Assembly (NCBI GenBank): GCA_014653365.1
Contig: JACWEQ010000002.1
Span: 62,001 to 126,000, forward strand
Direction of reading: 5' to 3'
Length of the DNA stretch: 64,000 bases
From: Pelagibacterales bacterium SAG-MED49
GTDB taxonomy: Bacteria > Pseudomonadota > Alphaproteobacteria > Pelagibacterales > Pelagibacteraceae
Below the pieces are notes generated by a model. That model saw only the letters and a list, made by a program, of their open reading frames with translations, was not told the origin of the DNA and made no database searches. Position numbers and translations under genes: made by a program. This document shows, in pieces, positions 7,964-16,253 of this stretch (position 1 is the stretch's first letter; every line of letters starts with the position of its first letter).

Positions 7964-9460
7964 ATGACCGAATTAGCTTTACCGAAAATAGATAAAAAAA
8001 CTTTAGACAAAAAAGATTATATCTTTAAATCGTTAGCTAAACTTATAAATCCTGAGCATGTTTTAAGTCATAAGGATGAAATTAAACCCTATGAAACAGA
8101 TGGTTTGTCTGCTTATAAACAAACTCCATTAGCAGTAGTGATGCCTGAAAACACTAAAGAAGTCAGTAGTATTTTAAAGTTTTGTTATGAGGAAAATATA
8201 AAAGTAGTTCCAAGAGGAGCGGGAACGGGACTTTCAGGTGGTGCTCTACCTTTACAAGATGCAGTATTATTAAGTCTTGGTAAATTTAATAAAATTCTAG
8301 AAATTGATTTTGAAAATAAGTGTGTTGTGACACAGCCAGGAGTTACTAATTTAGGATTAACTCATGCTGTTCAGCATAAAGGCTTTTATTATGCACCAGA
8401 TCCTTCAAGTCAACTTGCTTGTTCTATAGGAGGAAACGTTGCAGAAAATTCTGGTGGTGTTCATTCGTTAAAATATGGGACAACTACAAATAATATTTTA
8501 GGTGTTGAAATGGTTATGATGGATGGAACTATTTGTAGAATTGGTGGAAAAACTCTTGATCAAGAAGGATATGATCTAATGGGTTTGATATGTGGCTCTG
8601 AAGGATTGCTAGGAGTGATCACTGAAGTTACTGCTAAAATTTTAAAAAAACCGCAAGTTGTCAAAGCTGCTTTAATTGGATTTCCAACTATTGAAGAGGG
8701 AGCAAATGCAACCTCAGAAATTATTTCAAATGGTATTATCCCTGCTGGTATGGAGATAATGGACAAAGCTTTAATAGAGGCAACAGATAATTTTAGTAAA
8801 GCCGGATACCCTCGTGATGCTGAACTTTTACTAATAGTTGAAGTTGATGGAACTGAGTCAGAAGTAGATGTATTATTAAAAGATGTAAGTAGCATCTGTA
8901 AGAAAAATAATTGTTCAAGTTTAAAATTAAGCCAAAGTGAAAAAGAGAGATTATCATTTTGGTCAGGAAGAAAATCAGCGTTTCCTGCTTGTGGTGCCAT
9001 GGCCCCAGACTATTATTGTATGGATGGTGTTATTCCAAGAGGAAAGTTAGCTGAGGCTTTATTAGAGATTAGAAGATTATCTGAAAAATACAATTTACCT
9101 GTTGCCAATTGTTTTCATGCAGGTGATGGAAATTTACACCCTTTAATTATGTACGATGGGGCTGATAAAGAACAATTTAGAAAAACAGAAGAGTTTGGAG
9201 CAGAAATACTAAAAGCATGTGTAAGACTAGGAGGTGTTATAACTGGTGAGCATGGAGTTGGGGTTGAAAAAAGAGAACTAATGTGTGAGATGTTCAATGA
9301 CAATGACATCCAACAACAGCTTGATATAAAAACTTCTTTAGATGAAAAAAATCTATTAAATCCAGGTAAAGTCTATCCAATACTTAGAAAATGTGCTGAA
9401 GAAGGGAGGGTTCATGTCCACAGAGGTGAGGAAAAATTCCCAGATCTTCCAAGATTCTAA
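7964..9460 (+). CDS. glcD: Glycolate oxidase subunit GlcD (FAD-binding)
   Basis: Catalytic flavoprotein of glycolate dehydrogenase, which oxidises glycolate (and often D-lactate) to glyoxylate at the membrane. The 498 residues include the FAD-binding PCMH domain with VVPRGAGTGLSGGALP and the conserved DPSSQLACSIGGNVAENSGG, then the FAD-linked oxidase C-terminal domain with NCFHAGDGNLHP and GEHGVGVEKR. It starts 5 bases after the aminotransferase and overlaps glcE. The three-subunit arrangement GlcD-GlcE-GlcF supports glycolate over other D-hydroxyacids. Confidence 0.93.
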   Translation: MTELALPKIDKKTLDKKDYIFKSLAKLINPEHVLSHKDEIKPYETDGLSAYKQTPLAVVMPENTKEVSSILKFCYEENIKVVPRGAGTGLSGGALPLQDAVLLSLGKFNKILEIDFENKCVVTQPGVTNLGLTHAVQHKGFYYAPDPSSQLACSIGGNVAENSGGVHSLKYGTTTNNILGVEMVMMDGTICRIGGKTLDQEGYDLMGLICGSEGLLGVITEVTAKILKKPQVVKAALIGFPTIEEGANATSEIISNGIIPAGMEIMDKALIEATDNFSKAGYPRDAELLLIVEVDGTESEVDVLLKDVSSICKKNNCSSLKLSQSEKERLSFWSGRKSAFPACGAMAPDYYCMDGVIPRGKLAEALLEIRRLSEKYNLPVANCFHAGDGNLHPLIMYDGADKEQFRKTEEFGAEILKACVRLGGVITGEHGVGVEKRELMCEMFNDNDIQQQLDIKTSLDEKNLLNPGKVYPILRKCAEEGRVHVHRGEEKFPDLPRF

Positions 9461-10694
9461 CAACACATATTTTCCTGAGGATGAAACCCAAATTTCCAGT
9501 GTAGTTAAAGAATTATTTAAAAAAAATCAACCCGCAGAAGTAATTGGCTTGGGTTCTAAAAGTTTTATAGGTAATAAAATTCAGTCAGCAAAAAAATTAT
9601 CTCTTTCAAAATTATCAGGAATTATTGAATATTTACCTGAAGAACTTTACATCAAGGTAAAAGCAAATACTCCAGTTGAACTTATTGAAAAAGAGTTAGA
9701 AAAAAATAATCAAGAACTTGCTTTTGAACCAATTGATTTTGGGTTTGTTGAAAATGGAAAATCAAATAAAGGAACAATAGCAGGGTGTTTATCTTGTAAT
9801 TTTGCTGGATCTAGAAGATTTAAAGTTGGTAGTGTGAGAGATCATATTTTAGGTTTTAGAGGAGTAAATGGCAAAGGAGATATTATAAAATCTGGAGGTA
9901 CAGTTGTAAAGAATGTTACTGGATATGATCTGTCAAAACTTGTTTCTGGATCTTTTGGAACACTCGTTGCTTTATCTGAAATAACCCTCAAAGTTTTACC
10001 AAAAAAAAAATCATCTAATACAATAACTATTCACACGGAAGACAAAAAATTAGTCAATGAACTTTTTGAAAAAATTTCTAGTTCTAGTAGCGAAGTTTCG
10101 GGTGCTGTTTATGTTCCGGAAGAGCCTAAAGATGATAGCTACAATCAAAATAAAGAAATGTTATTTAAATTTAATGATCTTAAATTTCAAGGTTCTTTTT
10201 TGGCATTAAGAATTGAAGGTGATAAATTATCAATTGAAGAAAGAATAAAAGTATTAACTATGGAATTAGAGCTTCAAAATCTTAATACCTCAATATTAGA
10301 TGTTCATCAGTCAGTCCCTCTTTGGAAAAAAATAAATAGTCTTGAGTTGTTTGAAAATACAAAAAATAACTTATTAAGAGCTGTTATTCCTCCATCAAAA
10401 GGTAATGAGCTCATTCAAAAAATAGGAAATAAATTTAAATATTATATTGATTGGTGTGGATCCTTGTATTGGATTGAAGTGAAATCTAATAAAAATTCAA
10501 AAATTATAGAAATAAAAAGATTAATTATAGAACTTGGTGGATATCTAACTATTGTTAAAAAATCTAACGAATTTGATTATGAGGAAACAATATTTACAAT
10601 TGATGAGACAAGACTTTTAATTTCTGAAAAAATAAAAAAAAGTTTTGATCCAAAAAGAATTTTTAATCCTGGAAAGATGTATAGAGGAATTTAA
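9414..10694 (+). CDS. glcE: Glycolate oxidase subunit GlcE (FAD-binding)
   Basis: Second flavin subunit of glycolate dehydrogenase, a 426-residue protein with one FAD_binding_4-type domain. Visible motifs are VIGLGSKSFIG, the SNKGTIAGCLSCNFAGSRR stretch, GGTVVKNVTGYDLSKL and C-terminal FDPKRIFNPGKMYRG. I chose the ATG at 9414 over a GTG at 9393 because GGGAGGG sits at 9404-9410 directly before it. Even so it overlaps glcD by 47 bases, unusually long and likely to couple translation. The stop overlaps the glcF ATG by one base (TAATG). Confidence 0.9.
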   Translation: MSTEVRKNSQIFQDSNNTYFPEDETQISSVVKELFKKNQPAEVIGLGSKSFIGNKIQSAKKLSLSKLSGIIEYLPEELYIKVKANTPVELIEKELEKNNQELAFEPIDFGFVENGKSNKGTIAGCLSCNFAGSRRFKVGSVRDHILGFRGVNGKGDIIKSGGTVVKNVTGYDLSKLVSGSFGTLVALSEITLKVLPKKKSSNTITIHTEDKKLVNELFEKISSSSSEVSGAVYVPEEPKDDSYNQNKEMLFKFNDLKFQGSFLALRIEGDKLSIEERIKVLTMELELQNLNTSILDVHQSVPLWKKINSLELFENTKNNLLRAVIPPSKGNELIQKIGNKFKYYIDWCGSLYWIEVKSNKNSKIIEIKRLIIELGGYLTIVKKSNEFDYEETIFTIDETRLLISEKIKKSFDPKRIFNPGKMYRGI

Positions 10695-11989
10695 TGCAAA
10701 CAAACTTTAATGAAAAACAATTACAAAACAAAGATAATCAATCCACAGAAAAAATATTTAAAAAATGTGTTCACTGCGGAATGTGTAATGCAACATGCCC
10801 CACCCATCAATTATTGGGAGATGAGCTAGATGGACCAAGGGGTAGAATTTATCTTATTCAAGACATGTTAGAAAATGATAAAAAACCGACCGCTAAAGTT
10901 GTAAAACATATTGATAGATGTTTGTCTTGTTATAGCTGTATGACCACATGCCCCGCTGGAGTGAATTATATGCATGTCATTGACCATGGAAAAAAATACA
11001 TTGAAAAAAATTATGAAAGACCGTTTTTTGATAGATTAATAAGAAATTTTTTGTCCGTTACTCTTCCAAATATTAAATACTTTAAATTAGCAAGCTTCAT
11101 GGTTAAATTAGGCAAACCTTTTCAATTTTTAATGCCCTCAAAAATTAAAGATATGATGAGTTTAATGCCAACAAATTTTCCAAAAAAAACTCTTAAAGAA
11201 AAAGAAATTTACTCTATTCCGAATCAAAAACGAGTTGCTAGAGTTGCACTTTTAACTGGATGTGTTCAAAAAGAAATTTCACCTCAGATTAATGAGTCAA
11301 CCATAAGACTTTTAAACAGACATGGGGTAGAGGTGGTTGTTCCAAAAAAAATTAGATGCTGTGGTTCTTTAAATCATCATTTAGGCAAAGAAGATGATGC
11401 TCATCAAGACTTTATAAACAACATTAATACTTGGTATGAAGAACATCAAAAAGGTAATTTAGATGCAATTTTGTCAAATACGTCAGGCTGTGGAACCACC
11501 ATGAAAGACTATGGTTTTATTTTTAAGAATGATGAAAAAATGAAAAAAAAAGCAAAAGTAATTTCTGATCTAACAAAAGATGTAACAGAATATTTAAATG
11601 AAAGTCTAAAATTAGATTTTAAATCAAAAGATAAAAAATATAAAATTGCTTATCACTCAGCATGTTCCATGCAACATGGACAAAAAGTACACAGTCAGCC
11701 TATTGAATTACTATTAAAAACAAATAATGAGATCATGGAAATTCCTGAAGGACATATTTGTTGTGGATCAGCTGGGACTTATAATATTTTGCAGACGAAA
11801 ATTGCTAAAGAATTATTAAAGAAAAAGGTAAATAACATAGAAAGCTTGAAACCAGACTTTATTTCTACAGGAAATATTGGATGTATTACTCAAATTTCTA
11901 ACGGGACTCAGACTCCAATTTTACATACCATTGAGGTTCTAGATTGGTATACTGGAGGACCAAAACCAAAAATATTACAAAAAAATTAA
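10694..11989 (+). CDS. glcF: Glycolate oxidase iron-sulfur subunit GlcF
   Basis: Electron-transfer subunit passing electrons from GlcD/GlcE toward the quinone pool. The 431 residues carry two ferredoxin-type [4Fe-4S] motifs, CVHCGMCNATCP (C25, C28, C31, C35) and CLSCYSCMTTCP (C76, C79, C82, C86). They are followed by two cysteine-rich CCG-domain motifs, IRCCGSLNHHLG and HICCGSAGTYN. All four elements are intact. It is the third gene of the glcDEF set. Confidence 0.93.
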   Translation: MQTNFNEKQLQNKDNQSTEKIFKKCVHCGMCNATCPTHQLLGDELDGPRGRIYLIQDMLENDKKPTAKVVKHIDRCLSCYSCMTTCPAGVNYMHVIDHGKKYIEKNYERPFFDRLIRNFLSVTLPNIKYFKLASFMVKLGKPFQFLMPSKIKDMMSLMPTNFPKKTLKEKEIYSIPNQKRVARVALLTGCVQKEISPQINESTIRLLNRHGVEVVVPKKIRCCGSLNHHLGKEDDAHQDFINNINTWYEEHQKGNLDAILSNTSGCGTTMKDYGFIFKNDEKMKKKAKVISDLTKDVTEYLNESLKLDFKSKDKKYKIAYHSACSMQHGQKVHSQPIELLLKTNNEIMEIPEGHICCGSAGTYNILQTKIAKELLKKKVNNIESLKPDFISTGNIGCITQISNGTQTPILHTIEVLDWYTGGPKPKILQKN

Positions 11990-11991
11990 TT

Positions 11992-12945
11992 ATGAAAAAA
12001 ATACTAGTGACTAGAAGACTACTCAAAGATTGCGAAGATAAAGCAACGAAAACTTTTGAAGCAAAATTAAATTCTAATGATGAACTTTATTCTCAATCAA
12101 AATTAATAGAATTAAGCCAAGGATGTGATGCAGTGCTAACATCTTTAACAGAAAAAATGGATGAAGAAACAATCAATAAATTACCTGAAACTGTAAAAAT
12201 TATTTCAAATTTTGCAGTTGGATTTGGAAATATAGATTTAGAAGCAGCAAAAAAAAGAGGAATTGCAGTTACCAATACTCCAGAAGTTTTGTCAGATGCT
12301 ACAGCTGAAATTGGTATTCTTTTAATTTTAGGTGCATGTAGAAGAGCAGCTGAAGGAATTGAATCTGCAAAAGAAAGTAATTGGAAATGGTCTGCAGATT
12401 ATCTAATTGGAAAGCAGTTAACTGGCACTAGACTAGGGATCCTAGGCATGGGTAGAATTGGACAAAAAATTGCAAAAATTGCAAAATCACTTGGTATGAT
12501 TATACATTATCATAATCGTTCAAAACTAAGTGAAGAGAAAGAACAGGGTGCAGTATATCATGATAATCTCAAAAGTTTATTTTCAGTTTCTGATGTTTTA
12601 TCAATTTGTTGTCCTGCAACTAAAGAAACAATAAATTTAATTAATAAAGAAACAGTAGAATACTTTCCGACAGGTGCAGTAATTACTAATGTTGCTAGAG
12701 GTGATATAGTAGATGATGAAGCTTTAATTGATGCTTTAAATAGAAGAAAAATTTATGCAGCTGGTTTAGACGTTTATAAAGGAGAGCCAAATTTAAACCC
12801 TGGGTATTTAAAGATTAAAACTGCTTTTATTTTACCACACCTTGGAAGTGCAACTAAAGACACAAGAACTGCAATGGCTAACTTAGCAATAGATAATATT
12901 GATGAGTTTTTCAAAACAGGTAATTGCAAAAATAAAGTAAATTAA
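11992..12945 (+). CDS. D-2-hydroxyacid dehydrogenase, likely glyoxylate/hydroxypyruvate reductase
   Basis: NAD(P)-dependent D-2-hydroxyacid dehydrogenase of 317 residues. The Rossmann motif GMGRIG is at 152-157; catalytic R236 (NVARGD), E265 (KGEP) and H283 (LPHLGSA) are all present. The second beta strand ends in HYHNRS rather than an acidic residue, which suggests NADPH preference. Beside glycolate oxidase it probably interconverts glyoxylate and glycolate or hydroxypyruvate and glycerate. I chose the ATG at 11992 (MKKILVTRR) since the upstream extension from 11944 lies inside glcF and is unlike the family. Confidence 0.85.
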   Translation: MKKILVTRRLLKDCEDKATKTFEAKLNSNDELYSQSKLIELSQGCDAVLTSLTEKMDEETINKLPETVKIISNFAVGFGNIDLEAAKKRGIAVTNTPEVLSDATAEIGILLILGACRRAAEGIESAKESNWKWSADYLIGKQLTGTRLGILGMGRIGQKIAKIAKSLGMIIHYHNRSKLSEEKEQGAVYHDNLKSLFSVSDVLSICCPATKETINLINKETVEYFPTGAVITNVARGDIVDDEALIDALNRRKIYAAGLDVYKGEPNLNPGYLKIKTAFILPHLGSATKDTRTAMANLAIDNIDEFFKTGNCKNKVN

Positions 12946-12979
12946 TTCAATTTAGATCAAATTTTTCTACCTGTGATTG

Positions 12980-13037
12980 TACTAAAGTTAGTATGGGTCA
13001 CTTTCTCTATAGACTCTAAAGTTTAATTATAATTAAA
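12980..13037 (+). promoter_or_regulatory. Candidate promoter/operator region for the first TRAP operon
   Basis: The 128-base gap before the TRAP binding-protein gene holds two symmetric elements. TACTAA-AG-TTAGTA at 12980-12993 is a 6+2+6 palindrome of operator type. TTTAATTATAATTAAA at 13022-13037 is a 16-bp perfect palindrome containing a TATAAT (13028-13033) that could be a -10 box. No convincing -35 box was found, and no regulator for it is encoded nearby. Confidence 0.4.
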
Positions 13038-13073
13038 ATGCCAAAGTTAATTAACTAAATGAGGAGAGAACAA

Positions 13074-14231
13074 ATGGTTAAAAGTAAAAAATCATTGAAG
13101 GGTACAAAAACACCTTCAAGACGTAAGTTCTTCAAAGCAGCAGCAGCAACAGGTGCAGCAGCAGCAACAGCTGTAGCAATGCCCAATGTAGCTTTTGGTG
13201 CTCCATTAACTTTAAAGATGCAAGCAGCTTGGCCGTCAGGCGCTAATATCTTTTTTGAAATGGCAGGAGATTATGCAAAAATGGTTAGCGACATGTCTGG
13301 AGGAGAATTAAAAATTGATCTTCAGCCAGTTGGCGCAATTGTAAAAACTTCAGAAATTGGACAAGCAGTAAGTTCAGGTGTAGTTGATATGGGTCACTGG
13401 GTGACTGCATATTGGTATGGTAAAAATGCTGCAGCTTCACTTTTTGGAACTGGTCCTTCATACGGAATGTCATCTCAAGAAGTTATGGGATGGATGGAGT
13501 ATGGTGGAGGAAGAGCATTATACGAGGAAGCAGTAAAAAGTGTAGGATTTAACTATACTGGTTTCTTCCATATGCCTATGCCAGCTCAACCATTTGGTTG
13601 GTTTAAAAAGAATGTAACTAAAGTATCTGATGTTAAAGGTATGAAGTATAGAACAGTTGGTCTAGCGACTAACGTTTTAACTGCTATGGGAATGGTCGTA
13701 AGACAATTACCAGGTGGTGAAATTCAACCAGCTATGAAAACTGGTTTGATTGATGCTGCAGAGTTTAACAACCCTACATCAGACTCACAGTTTGGAATGC
13801 AAGACGTCTCTAAACACTATCACTTAGGAAGTTTCCACCAATCTCAGGAAATGTTCGAAATTCCTATGAACACTAAGAGACTAAATAGCCTTTCACCAGC
13901 TCATCAAGCTATCTTGAAGAATGCTGCTTATGCTGCAAACTCAGATAACTACTTCAAGGCACTAGTTAGATATTCTGCTGACTTAGCTAAATTGATGAAC
14001 GAGCATAAGGTTAATGTTTACCAAACATCTGATGCTATCCTAGCAGAACAGTTAAAAGGTTGGGATAAAATCGTTGCTGAGTTCTCAGGAAAAGATGCTT
14101 TCTTTAAGAAAGTTATCGACTCACAAAAAGCATATGCTAAGAGAACAATGAAGTATCTGTTGATGAATCAACCGAACTACAAATTAGCTTATGAAAATGA
14201 GTTTGGTCCAATCGGAAAAGTTAAAATTTAA
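13074..14231 (+). CDS. dctP: TRAP transporter substrate-binding protein DctP, Tat-exported
   Basis: Periplasmic solute receptor of a tripartite TRAP carboxylate transporter, 385 residues. The N-terminus has a twin-arginine signal, SRRKFFKAAAATG (R16, R17), then an Ala-rich hydrophobic stretch ending near NVAFGA. The DctP/TakP-like binding region includes RQLPGGEIQPAMKTGLIDAAE. I chose the ATG at 13074 because AGGAGAG at 13062-13068 is its ribosome site; the earlier in-frame ATG at 13059 overlaps that site. TakP-like receptors bind 2-oxo or 2-hydroxy monocarboxylates, so glycolate, lactate or pyruvate are plausible ligands given the upstream genes. Confidence 0.88.
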   Translation: MVKSKKSLKGTKTPSRRKFFKAAAATGAAAATAVAMPNVAFGAPLTLKMQAAWPSGANIFFEMAGDYAKMVSDMSGGELKIDLQPVGAIVKTSEIGQAVSSGVVDMGHWVTAYWYGKNAAASLFGTGPSYGMSSQEVMGWMEYGGGRALYEEAVKSVGFNYTGFFHMPMPAQPFGWFKKNVTKVSDVKGMKYRTVGLATNVLTAMGMVVRQLPGGEIQPAMKTGLIDAAEFNNPTSDSQFGMQDVSKHYHLGSFHQSQEMFEIPMNTKRLNSLSPAHQAILKNAAYAANSDNYFKALVRYSADLAKLMNEHKVNVYQTSDAILAEQLKGWDKIVAEFSGKDAFFKKVIDSQKAYAKRTMKYLLMNQPNYKLAYENEFGPIGKVKI

Positions 14232-14250
14232 TTAACTTTAGATAAATTTA

Positions 14251-14282
14251 AAAAGAGGGGGTTGAAAAACCCCCTTTTTTTT
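14251..14282 (+). terminator. Rho-independent terminator/attenuator between TRAP dctP and dctQ
   Basis: GGGGG at 14257-14261 pairs with CCCCC at 14270-14274 across an 8-base loop. Flanking A-rich bases pair with the T-run at 14275-14282. It follows the dctP stop by about 20 bases and precedes dctQ, so it probably ends most transcripts and leaves less message for the membrane subunits. Confidence 0.85.
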
Positions 14283-14305
14283 GTTTCAATTTAATATAAT
14301 TCTTT

Positions 14306-14893
14306 ATGATGAAATCATTCATTAAATTTGCAGATACCCTAAGTACTTCTATGGGAAAAGCTTTTTCTTGGTGTATCGTTATTTTAATGGGTGGAACTGT
14401 TTATGAAGTTGTAATGGCTTATGCTTTTAATAAGCCAACATTATGGAATTTTGATTTTAGTATGCAGATGTATGGTGCAATACTTATGATGTCAGGTGCT
14501 TATTGTTTAGCAACAGAAGCTCATGTAAGAGGTGATGTTATTTACAGATTATTTAAACCTAGAACACAAGCATGGTTAGATTTAGTGCTTTATTTTATTT
14601 TCTTTTTTCCTGGCGTTGTAGCTTTAGCATTTTATGGATATGAGTACGCAGCTCTTGCATGGAAAATAAAGGAAACTAGCTGGAGTAGTCCAGCTCAAAT
14701 ACAAATTTACATGGTTAAATCTATGATACCAGCTGCAGGAGTTTTATTAATTATTCAAGGGATCAGTGAAGTCTTTAGATCTATTATATGTATTAAAGAA
14801 GGTGAGTGGCCTGCTAGAATGGTTGTTGCAGAAGAGACAGAAAAAATTTTAATGAAAAAAGCTGAGAGTGAGGATCAAAAAGATGCTGTTTAG
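14306..14893 (+). CDS. dctQ: TRAP transporter small permease subunit DctQ
   Basis: Four-helix small membrane subunit of the TRAP transporter, 195 residues. The hydrophobic segments and the loop TEAHVRGDVIYRLFKPRTQAWLD after helix 2 match the DctQ family (H-V-R-x-D). It lies between dctP and dctM and overlaps the start of dctM by 11 bases. The start may be this ATG or the next one, three bases on. It likely forms the QM membrane complex with the following gene. Confidence 0.9.
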   Translation: MMKSFIKFADTLSTSMGKAFSWCIVILMGGTVYEVVMAYAFNKPTLWNFDFSMQMYGAILMMSGAYCLATEAHVRGDVIYRLFKPRTQAWLDLVLYFIFFFPGVVALAFYGYEYAALAWKIKETSWSSPAQIQIYMVKSMIPAAGVLLIIQGISEVFRSIICIKEGEWPARMVVAEETEKILMKKAESEDQKDAV

Positions 14894-16244
14894 TCTTACA
14901 AACCCTGAAGTAGCCATTTTAATGATGGGCCTATTTTTATTTGCAGTGCTTTTAGGATTCCCAATTGCATTCACTTTGATGGCAATGGGAATAGCTTTCG
15001 GTTACTACGCTTACTACGATCCTACAATGATGGAACACCTATTTGATAATAGGATATTTCAATTGTTTGTTCAAAATACATACACAGTTATGGACAATAA
15101 TGTCCTCACGGCAGTGCCCTTATTTTTATTTATGGGTTACCTTGTTGAAAGAGCTGGGATAGTTGCAAAATTATTTTTTGCTATAAGATTAGCAGCACAT
15201 AGACTTCCAGCATCGATGGCAGTCGCTGCCTTGATTACTTGTACTTTATTTTCAACAGCAACTGGGATTATAGGTGCAGTTGTAACTTTGATGGGATTAC
15301 TTGCTTGGCCGGCAATGGTTAAAGCTGGTTATGATAAAAAATTTGCATCAGGTGTAATTTGTGCAGGTGGATGTTTAGGAATTTTGATACCACCGAGCAT
15401 TATGTTAATTGTGTATTCAGTTATCGCACAATTATCACCATTAAGATTATTTGCTGCAGCAATTTTTCCAGGTTTATTGCTAGCTGGTTTGTATATTGGT
15501 TATGCAGTTTTTAGAGCTTGGATGGATCCATCAATTGCTCCCAGACCTAAAGCAGAAGATGTGCCTCCACGCTCAGAGATTCTAAAAGAAGTATTAGTTT
15601 CATTTGTACCACTTTTTGGATTGATAATGTTAGTGCTTGGAACAATTTTAGCAGGAATAGCAACTCCAGCAGAGGCAGCAGCAGCAGGTGCCTTTGGAGC
15701 AATACTTTTATCTTGGTTTTATAAAACTCTTAAATGGCAAAGTTTTAAAGAGTCCGTTTTTTTAACAGCAAAAACTACAGCTATGATTATGTGGTTGTTC
15801 ATTGGTTCTTGGACTTTTTCATCTGTATTTTCATATTTAGGTGGTCACGAGGTATTTGAGCATTTCTTTACATCAATAAATATAACTACTTGGCAATTTT
15901 TAATAATTACACAAATAATAATTTTTCTTTTAGGATGGCCTTTGGAATGGACTGAAATTTTAATTATTTTTGTTCCAATATTTTTACCATTATTAGAAGT
16001 ATTTGATGTTAACCCATATTTCTTTGCAATGCTGATTGCTCTGAATTTACAAACATCTTTTTTAACACCACCCATGGCAATGTCCGCTTATTATCTAAAA
16101 GGTGTTCAAAAAAATAATGTTGAATTAATGCAGATATTTGCAGGCATAATGCCATTTTTAGGCATCGTGATTTTTGCAATGTTTTTAATGTACATGTTCC
16201 CAGGAATTGCATTATGGTTACCTGATACATTATTTGCAGATTAA
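14883..16244 (+). CDS. dctM: TRAP transporter large permease subunit DctM
   Basis: Sodium-coupled translocation subunit of the TRAP transporter, 453 residues with about 12 helices. Family motifs include FLFMGYLVERAGI, TATGIIGAVVTLMG, CAGGCLGILIPPSIMLIVYS, GIATPAEAAAAGAFGA and TSFLTPPMAMSAYYLKGV. I chose the ATG at 14883 (MLFSLTNPEVAI), preceded by GAGG, over an upstream GTG at 14868. It completes the dctPQM set of the first TRAP system and is followed 9 bases later by an amidase. Confidence 0.92.
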   Translation: MLFSLTNPEVAILMMGLFLFAVLLGFPIAFTLMAMGIAFGYYAYYDPTMMEHLFDNRIFQLFVQNTYTVMDNNVLTAVPLFLFMGYLVERAGIVAKLFFAIRLAAHRLPASMAVAALITCTLFSTATGIIGAVVTLMGLLAWPAMVKAGYDKKFASGVICAGGCLGILIPPSIMLIVYSVIAQLSPLRLFAAAIFPGLLLAGLYIGYAVFRAWMDPSIAPRPKAEDVPPRSEILKEVLVSFVPLFGLIMLVLGTILAGIATPAEAAAAGAFGAILLSWFYKTLKWQSFKESVFLTAKTTAMIMWLFIGSWTFSSVFSYLGGHEVFEHFFTSINITTWQFLIITQIIIFLLGWPLEWTEILIIFVPIFLPLLEVFDVNPYFFAMLIALNLQTSFLTPPMAMSAYYLKGVQKNNVELMQIFAGIMPFLGIVIFAMFLMYMFPGIALWLPDTLFAD

Positions 16245-16253
16245 ACAAAAAAA

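Noticed and set aside
8560..9000. Minus-strand open frame inside glcD
   Set aside because: It is fully covered by the well-conserved glcD coding sequence and shows no recognisable protein features.
9393..9413. Upstream GTG start for glcE
   Set aside because: The GGGAGGG ribosome site at 9404-9410 points to the ATG at 9414, and the extra seven residues have no family support.
13059..13073. Upstream ATG start for the first TRAP receptor
   Set aside because: This ATG is followed at once by AGGAGAG, which is the ribosome site for the ATG at 13074.
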